Shown here: one piece after another, positions 53,013-64,000 of the stretch | How positions within the stretch are numbered: position 1 is the stretch's first letter | Layout of the letters: the number at the start of each line of letters is the position of its first letter | From: Hippasteria phrygiana | Taxonomy: Eukaryota; Echinodermata; Asteroidea; Valvatida; Goniasteridae | Assembly (NCBI GenBank): GCA_037893225.1 | Contig: JAZGUH010000196.1 | Coordinates: 248,001-312,000 of the forward strand | Reading direction: 5' to 3' | DNA length: 64,000 bases | The notes under the pieces: model-generated | Seen by the model: the letters and a program-made list of their open reading frames with translations, nothing else | Databases searched by the model: none | What the model was told of the DNA's origin: nothing | Made by a program: the position numbers and the translations under genes

Positions 53013-53644
53013 TTAACCCTAACTCCCTAAGCATTTTTACTAGAAACCTTCCTCAACCCGTCAAACACCTTGTTTGACTGTTGCTGGTTAACAATACCCA
53101 ACCCGTCAAACTCCAACAGCCCATTTGCCATAACGGTACACAACCCGTCAAACTCCAACACCCCCTTAGCTGTTGGGTTTTGATTGAGTGGGTACACTTG
53201 GCCAAATGCACACCATGAACAATGGGGACATACAGTACCCATCCTGTCAAAATCCAACAACTATATTCATGTGCAAAATATTCAAGCCCTAATTATGCAC
53301 ATACATTATTCAATGTATGTGTTCCTTAGAAGTATTATGTAAGACACCATACAAGCTGTTGATTCCATTGTTTGTTCTACCTCTGTACCCCATTGTTCAG
53401 TGCATGTCAAACAAAACATACAGCCACCCACACATCCCGACACCAGAGCTCTATAGTAGCCATTGCTCGAACCAACCTTCCCCAATCAGTCAAAACCCAA
53501 CACTGTTACTGTGCAGCTACAATACCCATCCTGTCAAAATCCAACAAAATCCAACGCCACATCAAAAGTACACAGTACCTAACCCGTCAAATTCCAACGA
53601 AACCTGGTGTTGGAGTTTGGCTGGATGGGGATTGTTAGGGTTAA
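53013..53644. mobile_element. TTAACCCTAAC MITE with internal tandem blocks
   Basis: From TTAACCCTAACTCCC to GATTGTTAGGGTTAA, 632 bp. The block AACCCGTCAAACTCCAACA and variants recur several times inside. A related GGTGTGCGACAAC-containing repeat flanks it at 52790-52880 and 54216-54320. Confidence 0.7.
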
Positions 53645-54905
53645 AATATTACATATAATAGACAAATGAATAAACCCATTCTATTCTGCACCATTTTGCT
53701 GTTACATTTCTGTGTAATGTTCAAAAAGCGCAAAGTTTCTATCCACGTTCAGTACATTTCTTGTTAATAGATATTCAAAGTACATGTAATATCATTAACA
53801 TTTAGGAAAGAAAAGAAAATGGTCCTGGAATTCATGAAAGGTTGCCAACTGGTCCCCACTTTGTAGGTCACAAACGTGCTCAAAGGGCGGTCCTCAAATT
53901 CCATACGTGGGTGGTGGGGGTGAATGCTCACATGTTTTCTACTCAAACTCCATCCATTCCATTCCAATGTGTTTATGTTCATTTGTTTGCTAGTTTTGCG
54001 GTTATACAAGTAGTTGGCTTGCAGTGTTTGTAAAAAGTTGATTCCAAACTACATGTAGTTTTTGTTGAGCATTAACTGTCAAAAAGCGATCCCCCCACCC
54101 CATTTTTTCGCAACAGTGTCAGCACCCTTTTTGAGGGGTACTGCGCCTTTCTGATTTTTCAGCTATTTTGACAACATACGTGTACGTTACAAAAAATGGG
54201 GGTGTAACTGGTCTTTTGTAATGCAACTTTTTTTCCCAGTGGTGTGCGACAACTGCCTAGATTGCTTCAATTACATGTACATGTACCTTGTCAATAAAAA
54301 CCATGCATCCACCAAACACAATGTGGCACGTACATGTACATGTTATAATAATGTATCACAAATACCAAACTCTTTGAATAATTGAATCATAATGAAATAA
54401 ATTTTGCACAGGTAATTATCACAGGTATCCTCGTTTGCATTATTTAAAAGATCTTTATTCTAAATGTTTCATTCTATTGATCAGTAGCTGTTTTTAAACA
54501 GTTTTGAAAGAAAGAAAAACATTTAGTAATCTTCTACATGTGAATATTTAAACAAAGCCTGTACATAACAAAATCAGAACCATCTTTTTTCGAAGTAAAT
54601 TTGAACTTGTAACTTCCTGTGATAATGAAGGCGTGGTAATTCTTCAAGGAGGAAAAGAATGTTCATTAGCAGTTGATTTTTAATGGATATTATTTTTTTC
54701 TGATTTAACCAAATGTGTTTTGTTTAACGAAAGGAGAATCTCAAAAAGAAAAAGAGAACAGCACTAATTCATATTGTGTTGTACATGAATGAGCACTATA
54801 CACGTGTGCTAATGAAGTGTTGATCATCGTTATTGTCTTGGACGGGTTGTGTACATGTAGATGTTTCAGCCATGTCAAACTATGTGTTTAAACATTTAGG
54901 AAATT

Positions 54906-55360
54906 ATTTTCAAAGTGAACAAAGAAACTGGCAGGAGCGGGATTCGAACCTGCGACCTCCGGGTTACCGTACCGGCGCTCTACCAACTGAGCTATCTTGC
55001 CCTACATGTATGTTGGCGGTCTCCCAAATTGTCAGTATCTTTGTTCGGGCGGGCGCTAGGCAGAAGTCATAAACCCAGAATGCCGTATAGCCAGGGATCA
55101 CACCCAATTTTACGATACAACCTGGGAAGTGACATTGTGGGGATCACTCAATGAGGATACGACTTTTTAACTTATAATTTCGTCAAACAATCCACAAGGG
55201 AAACTGACTAGGTAAATCCGAATACATTTTCAAAGTAAACAAAGAAACTGGCAGGAGCGGGATTCGAACCTGCGACCTCCGGGTTACCGTACCGGTGCTC
55301 TACCAACTGAGCTATCTTGCCCTATGTTGCCGGTCTCCCAAATTGTCAGTATCTTTGTTC
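54906..55360 (-). mobile_element. tRNA-headed family, 1.45-unit tandem copy
   Basis: Two minus-strand tRNA-like heads (54929-55001 and 55249-55321) are spaced 320 bp apart, with CTCCTGCC in place of the CTCGTGCC of the big array. GGAAATT occurs on both sides (54899-54905 and 55361-55367), a possible 7-bp target duplication. Confidence 0.8.
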
Positions 55361-55857
55361 GGAAATTTAACGGAAAGTCACAGATGTATGCACAATGTGG
55401 GATACACAGCATGTACCATACACACGAGTGTAAAGGTTCTGTATATATCTCCGAGGACAGGAGAAGAAAGGAAATACAAAGAAACTTTTCAGTCCTCGCA
55501 TGTCAAGTCTTTTGTTGAAATCGGTCCTCGCTCATAGAAGTACATGTACATTGTACGTGCCTAGTCTATGGGGTTGGGTTATATTAAAGGAACAATAGGA
55601 AACACAAAGCATTGTCCTTGCATGTATTGGGAAAGTACGACTGCGTGCACTAGTATGAGCACACAAGCATGCACACATGAGTATGTATGCATACATGTAC
55701 ATGTAGTCACGTACAAGTATCCATACTATTATTTCCGTCAATGTACCATCCATTTATTACACTCTCCCTAAAATAAACGCATGGATTCCAGGAAATGACC
55801 CAACTATATACATATGTACATGTTCAGGGTGAACTCTAATTCAGCTCAGTTATCAAT

Positions 55858-56166
55858 TGTTAGCCCTAACCTTCCCAAATCCTTTAAAATCCTCTTTGCC
55901 AAATGAAGGAATTTGGAGGATTGAGGGCATGAGAGGATTTTGCCTCAAGGAAAATGCAGGATCCAGGTTATCATCAGGCCAAATCTGGTGCTGGATGAGT
56001 TCGGAGGATTGAGGTTAATGGGGTGTTTATCCAAAACCCACTGGAGGATTTTGCAGGGAATTCAGGCAAAGGTCCCCAGTAACAAACATTGGAGAATTTT
56101 TGAATCGGAGGATATTGGAGGATTTGGGTTACTTGTAGGAAAAATGATGCAGGGAGTTAGGGTTAA
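55858..56166. mobile_element. CCCTAAC MITE with GGAGGATT repeats
   Basis: The left end AGCCCTAACCTTCCC and the right end GGGAGTTAGGGTTAA enclose many GGAGGATT-type short repeats. The ORF across it is not credible. Confidence 0.6.
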
Positions 56167-56321
56167 AAGGCAGGCATTTACTCACGGATACACACGAAGA
56201 CCATCCCGTGTAGTAAATGCATTAACCCTTGAACTATTTTAAGAGCCAGCTGAACGAGCACTGGAAAAATCTACCAATGGTTTGATCATATAAGATTTTA
56301 AGGTTTGCATGGTGAAGATAC

Positions 56322-56392
56322 ATGTACTGTACATGTACATGTACATGTACATGTACATGTACATGTACAATGTACATGTACAATGTACATTG
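56322..56392. repeat. (TACATG)n microsatellite
   Basis: About ten TACATG units with AATG interruptions, the longest of many TGTACATGTACA runs in the window. Confidence 0.9.
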
Positions 56393-59390
56393 TAGCAATA
56401 AGATGAAGACCTGCAGTAAGTTATGCACCTATCAATTGCTTAGACAATTGCTAAGACAGTTTACCCATTCCATTGGTCGAGAGCACGTCACGTGGGTGGT
56501 TTTAAACAGCCGATAAAACACCAACCGGTTTTAAACACTTTTTACGGTGTCACACGAAATTTAGACTCCTATGAAATCTGGTTCCTTTTATTGGTTGAAC
56601 ACTCGAGCGACCAGTCACTCTCCCAATTACGCAAGCACAATACAACCGTTGCGTCTGTATTTAGAGTCCATAATTTCTCACTACAGCGGCACTGCTGCGT
56701 TCTGGGCCACATTATGCCACATATCACGCGCACGTCACGTGCGCGTCAATTTTCATATTTAGGACATTTTTAGCAATACTCGCGTGAGACACAAACCATT
56801 AAAAAGCTAAAGGGGTGTTTTGCAAACCAAGGTAAAAACAAAAAAATGTACAAAATCATTGGAAATTTTGCTGAATATTTTGCTGAATATAGAAAGGTAT
56901 TTTATGAATGGGAATAAATATGTGCTGGGCCGGTTTTAAACGTATGTTTAAAACCGCCTTGGGGCCTGGACACTGATAAGGACCCTCGCCGAATCAAAGC
57001 ACATATTTATTCCCTTAATAATATTTGTCATCTAATACGAATCAACTGAAACTGGCTGTAAAATTGTTCAATAATTTTTTCCCAAACCAGGTAAGCTTTA
57101 AGTTCCAAATTTACAAACTTCTAAAAAGCTTGTAAATTATTTTTGAAATGACCAACCTTTGTAAAGAATTCATTTCATTTTTAATCTTTTGTAGATCTCT
57201 TTGACATGTATACATTGTACATGTACACACCAAACATTCTGCTCCCAAAGCCAAATAATCATCAAACAAACTATGAGGGAAACTGACTGGCTGAAATTAA
57301 TCAATTTTCAATGTGAACAAAGAAAACTGGCCGGAATGGGATTTGAGCCTGCAACTTCTGGGTTATCTCATCCATTTTAGCAGAAAATCATCAACCCTGA
57401 AGTATTAATTACATTTCAACAGCTCATTTTTTTCAGGATCTACAGTTCCAAAACTGTAGATATATCTGGGTGCTTGCCCTTGGGCAACCAACTACAAAAT
57501 AAATCCAAGATTGCCGGACTGCCTGCAAATACTAGTCATTTATACTTGACTGGCAACTGCTCAAATTGAATTAAAACCAATGTATACCCAACTGTTGGCA
57601 TTTTTCCAAATGATATGAGGTGATTTACTTTACGGTGTACATGGATGACGAACAGGGCCCATCATGCCACATTGCAGGTACAGTGTATGCACAAGAGAAG
57701 TCCTTGGATAATATCCAAAAGGAAAAAAATTGTTTTGCAGCATGTGTACATTGGTATGTGTGCAAATGTAGGTGTAAACACATGGATATTGGCAGCCCAC
57801 GCAAGTATTGTATGCTAAACTGTTATCAGCTTTGGAACAAAGGTTACAGCTAACCTAGTTTCGGCTGTGCAGTGCTAGTGGCGAGGCCTAAGAAAACCTG
57901 GCCAGAAAACTTGGCCAGAGCTGTGTGGTTTGGCACAAGGGTCTCTCGGTGAGTTCTCCGGGTGAAAGCCTGGCACTGGTCTTGGACCAGATGTGGCAAA
58001 CAAGGCCAAGTGCAAGGTTACTTCTAGGGTTTGGGTGCTGTCAGCGTGCCAAGAAAAATGCACTGTATGTGTACAATGTACCACTAATGCTTCTACAAGG
58101 TGTTAATTATGAAATCTTAACACCTGACACGAATAATGTTTTACAGTATGGTGAAAACCCTGGACAAGATTTTCTATTCAAAATGAAAGGACGATTAAGG
58201 GGATGTGATTGCAACAAAGAGGGTCCAAAATCACTTCCAGAGTCCAGAATCACATTAAGGTTCTAGAAGTTAACGGTAGTGTACACGATTGGTAATCCTC
58301 CAATTTGTTTTTACTGAATTATTACAAAATACCTTACTAGACTGTAAGTTAATAGTAGTCTCAATCATCCTGTGAAATTATGGCACCAGGTGTGCTGTAG
58401 TTTTCAAGAAAAGTGGAAATATATATACAGCTGGAAATCGTTGAAAATCTGCCCTGTAGCCTCTAGTCAAGGCGCGCGTGGCTACCCGGACGAGTGGTGC
58501 GCCCCGGACATGTTGGCATTCGGGGCGCGTCATGCGCCCAGATAGCCTTTAGTCAAGGCGCGCATGGCTATCATCCGCCCGACGGTTGAAAACAAGTGCC
58601 GTTTTTCTCTCTTTTTTTTCCTACCATCCAACAACGCAAAACTTTGAACAGGTCAGTGGAACGATATTTCCTATAAAATACTAACCCCCAAATCCACCCA
58701 TTCCTGAAAATTGCAAAAATGACCAATCATACACTGCCTTTAAACCCACAAGTCAGGACGTACATTGTACATGTTCTCTTTTGTCAAGGTGGGACAATAG
58801 TTTTCAGCTTCAGATGTGAGTTTGAAGAGAATAGAATGTAAAATTTTCGGCACCCATTGTCGAAATCACATCACCCTAATCTCCCTTTCCATTTTCAATC
58901 ATATCCATGCAATTTGCAGTGGTGCACCTACATGTAGTGTTTCAAAACGTTGCATATTTAACATTTTGCATAGCACTGTGTTCAAAATACAATGGCCCTT
59001 ATTCACGAAATACCAATATTATGTTGTTTTCCTTGAATCGGTGTAGTCAAACATCAATATAATTGCATGTGCACATGCATTTTACTTCCACGTGTAACAA
59101 ATAGACTAATTTCAAAAGATGGGCACACAAACTAGTCTTGTAGCATGTATTTGAATTTTCATACAAATAATGAATGTTTATGAGTGCGATGGTAAGAATA
59201 ATTTCATGAGCTGACAGATTGAATGTTCCATTGCACAAATGTGAAACATTCATTATTTGTTTTATACAACGCCTGAATAAATCCGACAGATTGCATGCAT
59301 GGATTTCTTGGTGTACAACGTGCCGTTTACCTTCTCAGTCCTGCATAAAACCACGACAAAAAGTGGTCCAGTTTCGAATCAGTTAATGCT
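56393..59390. other. Region without recognised genes
   Basis: Holds a partial tRNA-headed repeat (tail and head remnants, about 57250-57371) and a CpG-rich patch at 58472-58580 in which TAGTCAAGGCGCGC is duplicated 84 bp apart. ORFs at 57620-57853 and 57925-58266 match nothing I recognise. Confidence 0.4.
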
Positions 59391-59540
59391 TTAATTGTTG
59401 TTCATGCGTGTCTTGCAAATTCCTCTAATCGTTTGACTGCATATTTCATTTGTGTTAGCAGCGTCAGCATCGCCTACGAGTTCCAATATTTCGTCGTCTG
59501 TTAGGAAAACAAACCACGGTTCGGAAACACCGTCCGCCAT
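59391..59540 (-). CDS. Short ORF resembling the N-terminus of KIAA1958/ZMYM-type (Crypton-derived) proteins
   Basis: 49 codons read MADGVSEPWFVFLTDDEILE, then LVGDADAANTNEI and TIRGICKTRMNN before TAA. Invertebrate KIAA1958-like and Crypton tyrosine recombinases often open with a similar LTDEEIxxLIxDxDAxNTK segment, followed by an F-x-x-YL stretch that is missing here. The early stop suggests a fragment or a splice site I did not see. A 78-bp MITE sits about ten bases upstream of the ATG. Confidence 0.4.
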   Translation of the reverse strand: MADGVSEPWFVFLTDDEILELVGDADAANTNEICSQTIRGICKTRMNNN

Positions 59541-59558
59541 TTTGTGTGAATGACAGCC

Positions 59559-59636
59559 TAGACTGGTTCCCGGTCCCCATATGAATATAATATACATTGA
59601 AGTCCGAAGGACAACGGTGGGACCGGGAACCAGTCC
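59559..59636. mobile_element. 78-bp MITE with 10-bp target duplication
   Basis: Termini GACTGGTTCCCGGTCCC and GGGACCGGGAACCAGTC are exact 17-bp inverted repeats. AATGACAGCC flanks it at 59549-59558 and 59637-59646. A duplication of about 10 bp fits Mutator-like elements (inference). Confidence 0.8.
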
Positions 59637-60891
59637 AATGACAGCCGTGTTGTGGCGGCGGGGAAGTTCTATCAAACGCATTACCGTTTGATAGAACCAT
59701 GTGATAGAACTTTTTTTGGCGGTGCGGGATCGCGTCGTGTGATAGGACGAATAATTCAATGCACGTGATCGACGATCCACCAATCGGATTGCTGGGATTT
59801 ATTCAGGTGTTGTATAATATATCATGGCAACTTCGCTTTCAAGTTTGATTGATTTGCAGGCCCAAAAATTTCAAAGGACTTGCATATAAGACTAGACCCT
59901 TATTTAGTGAAGAATTCCAGTTTTCATGCATGCAGCATACATGTACGTGCGTCAAACGTGATCGTGTGATTCGTGTCACCATGGAGCATATAGTTCATGT
60001 CGGCATAACTAACACGGTACATCCAGTGTACATGTATGTACCCTAAAGTGTATGGGGTTTGTAAACGTCTGCGCCCACGTGGTACTGTACCGAACTACAT
60101 GTACTAATCTCCACACAAAACTGCAGCGACCTCGTTTCCCAAACTAGTCCTAATCGCGCAAAACCATTGAAAGAAACCGCAAACTGACTGGGGGTGAGAT
60201 TGCGCCGGCGTGTCTGCCAAACAATCGAATGGATCGAATAAAAACGATCTGCATGTTACTTATGGCATGGTGTTTGAGTCTGATTTATTATTTTACATCC
60301 AAAGTTTCCATCGTCACTGCACAGGTACATGTATGGTAGGGGTGTCGAGCGTCGGCCGTCGTTCTGCATGATCTTATGAGAAATGTTCATTCGCAAAAAC
60401 TGCTAATCGTTTTCAAGTTTGTCTCGCTTTTTGTGAAAAATGTATCGCATTTTGCGAATAATCCAGCTATTTCAATCACTGAAGTGAAGTGGGGTAACTT
60501 CCACCAATGGCGAGACCAACTCACCTCCCAATATAAACGCATTTTTTTTTCTTCCTAAGACTAAAATTACTATTAATATTTGCTAAACAGAATAATACCT
60601 TTAAATATTTATTCGTTATGTATAATGGTTTCAGAACCATTTCTATCCCATTTTTATACATTGATTTCTGTGAACCTTGCTTTATTCTCTTGCTTGTTGA
60701 TTTTGTACAGCTCCGATAGATCTCTCTCACATGCATCGGCATTTTAGGCGTAACATTTTCGTGACGCGTATCGGCTTCGCCGTATTTCGAAGACATTTCG
60801 AGCAACATGCGTGCGTGTTTAGAATATTTTGCACACTGCGCGCGCACACACCTGATGGTGTTGAACACGCAGTTGTAATTTTCCTACGAAG

Positions 60892-60921
60892 ATGGCGTCC
60901 TATGAGAGAGATGTATTACAT
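60892..60921 (+). CDS. Possible first coding exon, 10 codons
   Basis: AAGATGGCGTCC context, then MASYERDVLH, then a consensus GTAAGT donor. The AAGATGGCG start is typical of YY1-type promoters at 5' ends of animal genes, and CpG-containing sequence lies upstream. No second exon was identified, so the gene is unknown and chance is possible. Confidence 0.3.
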
Positions 60922-60927
60922 GTAAGT

Positions 60928-63900
60928 CCCGAGTATCACGGACTTGTAGGTGTATGTACAATGTAGGTATTTTAATTTAGCAAACTTTTAAACTGTTAAA
61001 ACAAATTATCCGTCAACAATCACTGGAAACATATGTCCTGATTTTAATGGCATCGGGCATGGAAAATGACAATGACTGGCACATTAAGTTACAAACAAGG
61101 CCTAACAATTTCACCCAAAAAGCCTAACAACAATATCACTGTATATTACCCTTCCACCTTGTACACATTTCTTTTTATGGCCTTTGGAATATGCAAGGAA
61201 AACAAGAAGTAAGAAACACAAGTACCATGATTTAAGTACTGACATTTGATTCCCCAAGTCCCCAGTCCTCTTTGAGGAAATTGCCTCCCTGCATGATGCC
61301 CCATGGCCATTTGTACCCATCATGCCATGCCCTGTCAACACCCTCCCAAGCCAGGAGTCAGCTTCTTGGAAAAATGCCAATTCCGGGTCCTGGGGTTGGG
61401 GGACCCTGTACAGCACAAACTACATGTACACCAGTCCAGTGCAGCAGAAAATGCATCGCACCTGACAAATGTGCATATATATGATGCAAGTTGTATACAG
61501 GTACAAATGTAAAGTAGTGTATGTACATGTAGGTCATGCTATACAAAAAAGTACATGTACATCCATTAAACCTATGGGCTCCGTGCGCCACCAAAAGAGG
61601 GCGCTGTCCACATAGCAACCGCACTTTCATGGGGAGTACGTCGCTGGTATTAAGCACTGCGCTCCTCGTTCATTTGATACTCGTATACCAGTGGGGTTGC
61701 TTTGTCTGTTTGCCGACTCTCGATAATTGCTTTTTCAATAAGAATATCACAGCGGGAACCAGACACTTAAATTGAAGTCAGGTAAGATGGCGTCGATATT
61801 GACCCCCCAACTCGCCTTTTCTTTCCACTGAGGGGGTAGTTGTGCACGGAACCCATTAGGCAGGGATCATCTCATATACATTTTTGTACATGTCAACAAA
61901 CTTTGCTCGGACACCACAATCCAGCAAACCATATGCTACAATATGCAACCAAACCCATAATTTAAGCAGACTTAGACATTTCACTCAATATTGTAAAAGA
62001 ACAATGTGTATTTATTGACAGGTATTAAAAATGATTCAATTATAACATAAAATTGAAAGGCTAATTGGTTTCGTTTATGGTTAATTTTGGCAGCACAATA
62101 GTGCAATGTACATTTCGTGAACTTGTGAGTTCCATACCCCCGTTATCCTGACATGCTGGTTTTACTTTTAATATAAAATCAACCAAGATGATAACGTCAA
62201 CTTGCCAGGAATGGTTTGTTATGAATACTTGCCCCATTTGTGCTCCTCCCTTCCAAGGAAAAAAACGAATATTCTAAACAACCAAGTCAAAAGATCATAT
62301 TGAAAGTAAATCATTTTCCTGTGTGTTTACGTACATTCACAAATGCAGGATAAGAGTTTGTCAGATGACTTAACAAATGTCTAATAAAAAGAAAAGTGAT
62401 GCTAACCAGACTGTGCTTAAAAAATAAAACAAAACAAAAGTGGTTATGTTTCGTTTGGTCCATTTGGGCAAATGCCAACAGGTGTCAATTTTTCATAGGG
62501 AACAAAGTGTTAATGAAACTGTGCCCATTAGATCCATCAAAGTTACCTTTATGCTGGACTTCGTAGGCAAAAATCATCAAACAATGGTGTACTTTGCAAT
62601 CCTCAGTCTTAGTACAAAAAACACTTAGTTAAACCCTTCCTCCATGGTTAAACCTTTTAGCCACATGAACAGCGGCCGCGCTTTGCTCTTACAAGCACTG
62701 TACACGTAGCGTGAACACGGCTAGGCTACAATATGCAAATACGTTGGGTCCATCTAATAGTCTTGGAACAACCATTCGCCCTGGCTTATATTTTTCTTGA
62801 TTGTCGCTGGATGTCCAGCGACGACCTCGTATGCGAATAATAGACGTTTAGGCGGGGCTAATGTATGGACTGTCCAATCACCAAGGACAAGCCCCTGACG
62901 TCATTAAATGTTGCAATCATCGAAAACCTCCAATTTCAATATGAATTTCCACACACCCTATAAGGCAGTTAAGGCCAGTTTCTTTGTTCACTTTGAAAAA
63001 AGATAATTGATTAAAGTCTTGCCACTGTTGCCAAAAATCTACCATCATTTATAATGTATTCATTGCATACATTGTACATGCACTGTACATGTGAAGTGCA
63101 AGGTGTATGTACAATGCACATGTACGTATGTAAACATAGATACATTTACACATATTCAATGCCACAGCATTATGACACATCCTTCATTGCTGATAATAGC
63201 AAATATTTGACCTTTTGAACATCTCAAGTGTGGGGGCTGATGAAGGAAAAGCCATACAGATTCTTGATAACTAGGCCAACAGCATTTATGTCAATGACAT
63301 TTGACAGTGTTGATCAGCAGGGCTGTAGTCAAGTCCCTGCAAGTCCTTATACAAGTCCTTATACAAGTCCTTATACAAGTCCTTTCATAAAGCCAGTCAC
63401 AAGTAAATGGATGAACAATGACAAAGGAATGCCTTTGTCAAAGCACATTTGAATAGCTTGTGATTGGAATTAGGACTGGACAGGAGGGCTTGTGGAGGGC
63501 TTGTGATGGGCTTGTACATGTGATAGACTCACTACAGCCCTGTTGATCACAGCAAAAGAAAAAAACAGTTGAATGTTATGCTTGCAGTTGCACAGGGGTA
63601 AATAGTTCATGTGAATGTACACTGTATGAAGTAAAATCTTTCTATCAATTTGAGTCCATTCATCATGTGTCTAATTTGCATACTTTTATTTTCAATTTAC
63701 GTTACAAATTCTTATGATTTGAGGCATACAATCACACTCGCACGCCATCACACGCCTAAAAGCTTCCCCACAAGTGCGAATAATTGCACAACTAAATCCG
63801 TGGCATACATTTCCAACAGGTAATCATACCTCATACATGTAGTTTGTAAATTGAAATTAAACAAGCGCATAGTTACTTCTCCCAGCGAAACAGCTGGGCA

Positions 63901-64000
63901 GCACTGCATGGCTTCTGCTGGCCAGTGCGCAATGTTATCTTATTGTATTTTAATTCTTTCTGGTAATGAAACCAAGGATTCCTCAAAAGCGCATACATCG
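60928..64000. other. Region without recognised genes
   Basis: Contains a second AAGATGGCGTC start-like site at about 61789, a MITE core at 62930-62968, a tail fragment of the tRNA-headed family at about 62973-63010 (CAGTTTCTTTGTTCACTTTG) and the CAAGTCCTTATA array at 63330-63385. Confidence 0.4.

Noticed and set aside
57620..58266. Cysteine-rich ORF and the following 113-residue ORF
   Set aside because: No recognisable domain, no convincing splice sites, and composition like surrounding sequence.
61200..61262. Signal-peptide exon for the receptor (SWYLCFLLLVFLAYS)
   Set aside because: The hydrophobic run coincides with a pyrimidine-rich AT stretch, its donor phase is ambiguous and nothing links it to the Ig exons. 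Kept only as a remote possibility.

Overview
The window looks like a piece of nuclear genome from a marine invertebrate deuterostome, most likely an echinoderm such as a sea star. It is intron-rich and AT-rich, with GT-AG introns, many TACATGTA-type palindromes, dense short inverted-repeat elements and tRNA-derived repeats. There are no prokaryotic operons, rRNA genes or CRISPR arrays. The species assignment is inference.

The one gene that can be rebuilt with confidence runs on the minus strand from at least 35,869 down to its stop codon at 10,342. Seventeen exons join in a single frame with matching intron phases at every junction (1,015 residues). They encode three Ig domains, five fibronectin type III (FN3) domains, one transmembrane helix and a tail of about 195 residues. 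A probable eighteenth exon at 45,766-45,914 has the right phase and supplies the end of a further Ig domain. Four Ig plus five FN3 domains is the protogenin/IGDCC4 layout of the DCC receptor subclass, so I call it protogenin-like. The signal peptide and the first half of Ig1 were not found.

Region by region: 1-10,341 is 3' flank of this gene and holds a 2.6 kb array of 312-bp units carrying a tRNA-like head. 10,342-35,869 is the receptor gene, its introns filled with transposable elements (TTAA-flanked MITEs, fold-back MITEs, tRNA-type SINEs, a dead LINE reverse transcriptase) and two minisatellites. 36,000-47,000 holds large inverted-repeat elements and the tentative Ig1 exon. 47,000-64,000 holds small gene-like fragments (a helicase-like first exon, a basic ORF broken by one TGA, a KIAA1958-like N-terminus, a possible first exon at 60,892) among more repeats.

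The most interesting signal is the tRNA-headed 312-bp family. It sits in the genome as more-than-unit-length, sometimes inverted, multimers. The large array is bounded by a perfect 14-bp direct repeat, and a 1.2-unit copy 11 bases inside a receptor intron is bounded by an 11-bp direct repeat. This suggests insertion of a concatemeric or circular intermediate rather than of an ordinary SINE monomer.
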